Position numbers and translations under genes: made by a program. DNA of 64,000 nt from JAJVHZ01 sp041395385 (lineage in GTDB: Bacteria; Pseudomonadota; Gammaproteobacteria; JAJPIJ01): the NCBI GenBank assembly GCA_041395385.1, contig JAWLAN010000010.1:1-64000 (forward strand), read 5' to 3'. Every line of letters starts with the position of its first letter. Position 1 is the first letter of the stretch. Shown here piece by piece: positions 60,736-64,000 of the stretch. Under the pieces are notes generated by a model. That model did no database searches. It had not been told where the DNA came from and worked only from the letters and a program-made list of their open reading frames with translations.

Positions 60736-62883
60736 ATGGAGCAGCGCGATCACCAGGCAGTGCGATACTCGCTGCTCACCGCGATGGTGATGATCGCGCA
60801 GCAGGTGGCCGGCAAGGCGACGCGCGACGCGTTGTTCCTCTCGCAGTTCGACGTGCGCGAGTTGCCCAAGCTCATGGTAGTCTCCGCGGCCCTGGCGGTG
60901 ATCGGCGTGCTCCTGATGTCGCGGCTGCTCGCCCTGTACGGTCCGAGCCGGCTCGTGCCGCGCGGGTTCGCGGTGAGCGCGGTCCTGTTCCTCGTCGAGT
61001 GGTGGCTGCTCGGCCGGGCGCCGCACGCGGCGGTGGTCATGCTCTATCTGCACATGGGCATCGTCGGCGTCCTGCTGATCAGCGGTTTCTGGTCGGTCGT
61101 CAACGAGCGTTTCGACCCGCACACCGCCAAGCGCACGATCATACGCATCGGCGCCGCGGCCACCCTCGGCGGCATACTCGGCGGACTCATCGCCGAACGC
61201 GTCGCCACATATGCCGATCCGCGCGTGATGCTGCTGGTGCTGGCGGCGATGCACGCCGTCTGCGTGTACGGCGTACGCGGTGTCGGTTCCATCGGACGCG
61301 TCGCGAGCGCCGGCGCCGCGGTGGCGCCCATGCGCTGGGGCGTGACGCTGGTCGCGCGCAATCGATATCTGCTGCAGATGGCCGGCCTGATCCTGGTGTC
61401 TTCGGTCATAGCGGGTCTGCTCGACTACGCGCTGAAAGCGGAGACCTCGCTGCGTTACACCGACAAGCCGGATCTGCTGGGGTTCTTCGCGACCTTCTAC
61501 GCGGCCGTCGGCGTGTTGACGTTCCTGGTGCAGGTGAGCCTGGGCCCTCTGCTGCTCAACCGTTTCGGCCTGGGCGGGTCGATATTCCTGCTTCCCGGCT
61601 CCGTGATCCTGGGCGGTGCCGTGGCGGCAAGCGTCAACGAGTTCTGGGGGTTCGTCTGCCTGAGGGCGATCGAATCGGTATTCGCCAATTCGCTGTTCCG
61701 GAGCGGCTTCGAGGTGCTTTACATGCCGCTGGCGCCCGACGAGAAGCGCCCGACGAAGACCATCATCGACGTCGGCGGGAATCGACTCGGTGACATGCTC
61801 GGCGGCGGTCTGTTGCTGGTCGTGCTGTTCCTGCTGCCGCAGATCCCGGCGCGCTGGGTGGTGGTGCTGGCGGCGGTCGTCGCGCTCGGCTCGCTGTGGC
61901 TCATGACCAGGCTTTATCGCGGCTACGTGTCGCGTCTCGCCGCCAATCTGCGCGCCGGCGCGTTCCCGCTCGATACCGCGTCGGTGCCTGACGCCACCAC
62001 GCGCCGGATATTCGCCGAGACGACGGCCGCATCGGAGCGGGAGCTGCTGCTGGCGCGGATCCGCGCCCTCGAGGGCGCCTCGACGCTGAACGCGGCGGGC
62101 GATGCGGGCGATGCGCGAGCCGGGATCATCGCCGATCTGCGATCGATGCAGAGCGAGCGCGTGCGGCATGCCCTGCACAGCGCCGGTCTCGAGGTGACGA
62201 TGGTCCCCCACCTCATCCCGCTGCTCGCGCAGCAGGAAGTCGCCGAGGAGGTGCGCACGGAGCTGCGCTGGCAGGCGCCGCGCATCATCGGTCAGCTTAC
62301 CGACGCCATGCTCGATCCCGACATGCCGTTGCTGGCGCGCAACCGCATTCCCAGCGTACTCGAGGTCGTCCATAACGTTCGCGCCCGCGACGCCCTCGTG
62401 ATGGGCCTGACGGACGCGGAGTTCTCGGTTCGCTACAGCAGCGCGCGGGCGCTCGCGCGGCTCACGGCGCGCAGCGGGGAGCTGCGCCTGAGCGAGGAGA
62501 GCGTGTATGAACTTGCCGAGCGCGAGCTGCTGCTGGAGGACGGCGTGTGGCGCGCGCAGACCCACGTCACCGACGGCAGCGGGCGAACGCCCGACAATGG
62601 CGAAGGCGAGGAGACGCTCATCCCGTCGCTGCAGCATGTTTTCACGCTGCTGTCGCTCGCGCTCGATCGCGACGCGCTGCTGATCGCGATGCATGGTGCG
62701 ACCAGCGACGACCCGGCCCAGCGCGGGACCGCGCTCGAGTACCTCGAAAACGTCCTGCCCGCGGAGCTGCGCGCGAAACTCTGGGATCGGCTCGGCGTGA
62801 CCGAGCCGGTTCCGCATTCGCAACGCAGCCCGACGGAACTGTTGAGCGACTTGCTGCGGCTGCGCCGCGATCGGATTGCATGA
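60736..62883 (+). CDS. NTT-family-like transporter with C-terminal HEAT-like domain
   Basis: A 715-residue protein. Residues 1 to about 395 are a polytopic NTT-like domain (QVAGKATRDALFLSQFDVRE; SGFWSVVNERFDPHTAKR; YMPLAPDEKRPTKTIIDVGG). Residues about 420-715 are soluble and helical with repeat-like units (LIPLLAQQEVAEEVRTELRW; VMGLTDAEFSVRYSSARALA) typical of HEAT/ARM solenoids. NTT proteins with HEAT tails are known in free-living bacteria but their roles are not defined. It follows the single-domain transporter by 27 bases, so the two may form a heteromer. The soluble tail is probably cytoplasmic. Confidence 0.82.
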   Translation: MEQRDHQAVRYSLLTAMVMIAQQVAGKATRDALFLSQFDVRELPKLMVVSAALAVIGVLLMSRLLALYGPSRLVPRGFAVSAVLFLVEWWLLGRAPHAAVVMLYLHMGIVGVLLISGFWSVVNERFDPHTAKRTIIRIGAAATLGGILGGLIAERVATYADPRVMLLVLAAMHAVCVYGVRGVGSIGRVASAGAAVAPMRWGVTLVARNRYLLQMAGLILVSSVIAGLLDYALKAETSLRYTDKPDLLGFFATFYAAVGVLTFLVQVSLGPLLLNRFGLGGSIFLLPGSVILGGAVAASVNEFWGFVCLRAIESVFANSLFRSGFEVLYMPLAPDEKRPTKTIIDVGGNRLGDMLGGGLLLVVLFLLPQIPARWVVVLAAVVALGSLWLMTRLYRGYVSRLAANLRAGAFPLDTASVPDATTRRIFAETTAASERELLLARIRALEGASTLNAAGDAGDARAGIIADLRSMQSERVRHALHSAGLEVTMVPHLIPLLAQQEVAEEVRTELRWQAPRIIGQLTDAMLDPDMPLLARNRIPSVLEVVHNVRARDALVMGLTDAEFSVRYSSARALARLTARSGELRLSEESVYELAERELLLEDGVWRAQTHVTDGSGRTPDNGEGEETLIPSLQHVFTLLSLALDRDALLIAMHGATSDDPAQRGTALEYLENVLPAELRAKLWDRLGVTEPVPHSQRSPTELLSDLLRLRRDRIA

Positions 62884-62953
62884 TCGGGCAATGCGCCTTC
62901 GGCCGCCGTTGCGCTCTGGCGCACGGCGGCCGTTTCATGGCAGCATCCGCACG

Positions 62954-64000
62954 ATGAATCCGACTACGATACAAGTGGTCGGCGCCGTGCTATTCGCGCT
63001 CGCGCTGGTTCACACCTTCTCCACGAAGTTCTTCGAGCATCTCGCGCACACGCACCCGAGGCACGCGGGGCTCTGGCATCTGCTGGGCGAGGTCGAGGTC
63101 GTATTCGGGCTGTGGGCGATGGTGCTGATCGTCTTCATGATGATCTCCGGCGGCAAGGAGGTCGCCGTCGAGTACGTTCAAACCCGCAACTTCACCGAGC
63201 CGCTTTTCGTGTTCGTGATCATGGTCATCGCCGGGACCAGACCGGTGCTGCAGCTGGCGCGCGACTGTGTGCTGGTGGTCTCGAGGCTGATGCCGATGCC
63301 GAGGGCCACGGCGTTCTACTTCACGGCGCTGTCGCTGCTGCCTTTGCTAGGCTCGTTCATCACCGAGCCGGCGGCGATGACGCTCGCCGCCCTGATGTTG
63401 AGCGACAAGCTTTTCTCGCGCAAGATCTCCACACGCCTGAAGTACGCGACCGTCGGCGTCTTGTTCGTCAACGTTTCGATAGGCGGCACGTTGACGTCCT
63501 ATGCCGCGCCGCCGGTGCTGATGGTGGCCGCCACGTGGAACTGGGACACGGCCTTCATGTTCATGCACTTCGGGTGGCGGGCGGCGCTCGCCACCGTGGT
63601 GAACGCGCTGCTGTGCACACTGCTGTTCCGAAAGGAGCTGAAGTCGCTGCAGATAACCGGGGGCAACCAGCGAGCCGGTGTGCCGATCTCCATCATCCTC
63701 ATGCATCTGGCTTTCCTGGGCGGCGTGGTGTATTTCGCGCACTACACGCATATGTTCATCGGTCTGTTCCTGTTCTTTCTCGGAGTGGCCACGGCGTACT
63801 CGGAGTACCAGGATCGGCTCATCCTGCGGGAGGGACTGATGGTCGCGTTTTTCCTGGCCGGCCTGGTCGTGCTGGGCGGTCAGCAGCGCTGGTGGTTGCA
63901 GCCCGCGCTCATGAGCATGGACGCCAACACCGTCTACTTCGGCGCGACCGCGCTGACGGCGATCACCGACAACGCAGCGCTGACCTATCTCGGTTCGCTC
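62954..64000 (+). CDS. Putative Na+/H+ antiporter (partial, runs off the window end)
   Basis: A frame open from ATG at 62954 to the window end (about 349 residues so far). It has many hydrophobic segments, starting VVGAVLFALALVHTFSTKFF, and family landmarks of the putative Na+/H+ antiporter group (ALSLLPLLGSFITEPAAMTL, FVNVSIGGTLTSYAAPPVLM, ALTAITDNAALTYLGSL at the end). It is 70 bases after the second NTT-like gene on the same strand. The predicted family has little functional data. Its C-terminus is missing here. Confidence 0.75.
   Translation, partial: MNPTTIQVVGAVLFALALVHTFSTKFFEHLAHTHPRHAGLWHLLGEVEVVFGLWAMVLIVFMMISGGKEVAVEYVQTRNFTEPLFVFVIMVIAGTRPVLQLARDCVLVVSRLMPMPRATAFYFTALSLLPLLGSFITEPAAMTLAALMLSDKLFSRKISTRLKYATVGVLFVNVSIGGTLTSYAAPPVLMVAATWNWDTAFMFMHFGWRAALATVVNALLCTLLFRKELKSLQITGGNQRAGVPISIILMHLAFLGGVVYFAHYTHMFIGLFLFFLGVATAYSEYQDRLILREGLMVAFFLAGLVVLGGQQRWWLQPALMSMDANTVYFGATALTAITDNAALTYLGSL

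Noticed and set aside
60469..62823. 784-residue minus-strand frame opposite the NTT transporters
   Set aside because: Antisense shadow with Arg/His/Glu-rich text and no membrane or domain pattern.

Overview
The window comes from a high-GC gammaproteobacterium-like chromosome. The support is RecBCD in recC-recB-recD order, ZapE, RimO, Lon, a CysI-type sulfite reductase with a DUF934 partner, NarX/NarL-type signalling, and a hopanoid locus using a single long squalene synthase. I cannot name the genus. No rRNA, tRNA, CRISPR array, insertion sequence or phage was seen. Coding density is high and many genes are translationally coupled by 4-base overlaps.

Region 1 (1-18.9 kb) is the most coherent block. 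After the 3' end of a dxs-like gene, nearly everything is on the minus strand. A phosphonate set (PEP mutase fused to a nucleotidyltransferase, phosphonopyruvate decarboxylase, 2-aminoethylphosphonate transaminase, a second nucleotidyltransferase, a 2OG-Fe(II) oxygenase and a CDP-alcohol phosphotransferase) is interleaved with a hopanoid set (squalene synthase, squalene-hopene cyclase, HpnG, a PhyH oxygenase, the HpnN RND protein, a second CDP-alcohol phosphotransferase, the HpnA epimerase and the HpnL membrane protein). Two good sigma70-like minus-strand promoters (TTGAAT-N17-TATAAA and TTGTCA-N17-TATAAA) head the two main operons. The simplest reading is synthesis and placement of a phosphonate-headed lipid in a hopanoid-containing membrane; whether the hopanoid itself carries the phosphonate is open.

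Region 2 (19-43 kb) is mostly housekeeping and signalling: a KefB-type antiporter, recCBD, a multi-PAS histidine kinase with its NarL-type regulator, a STAS protein, a response regulator-diguanylate cyclase, an exported RNase T2, a Tat-type aldo/keto reductase, msrA and msrB, rimO, gcvH, a Sel1-repeat protein and zapE.

Region 3 (43-53.5 kb) opens with a locally AT-rich promoter driving an unrecognised 71-residue protein. A hairpin with an anti-Shine-Dalgarno-like loop and a strong terminator follow. Next come an EF-G paralogue lacking the catalytic His, sulfite reductase, pyruvate kinase, Lon and a response regulator with a PAS domain.

Region 4 (53.7-64 kb) is the second unusual block. It has a predicted exported protein with the domain order of glucan-water dikinases (phosphohistidine domain, then a C-terminal ATP-grasp-like domain), two exported penicillin-recognising serine hydrolases, and two ADP/ATP-translocase-family (NTT) membrane proteins, one with a HEAT-like tail. 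An ATP-dependent enzyme that seems to be exported, next to nucleotide translocases, suggests a hypothetical periplasmic phosphorylation system. The window ends inside a putative Na+/H+ antiporter gene.
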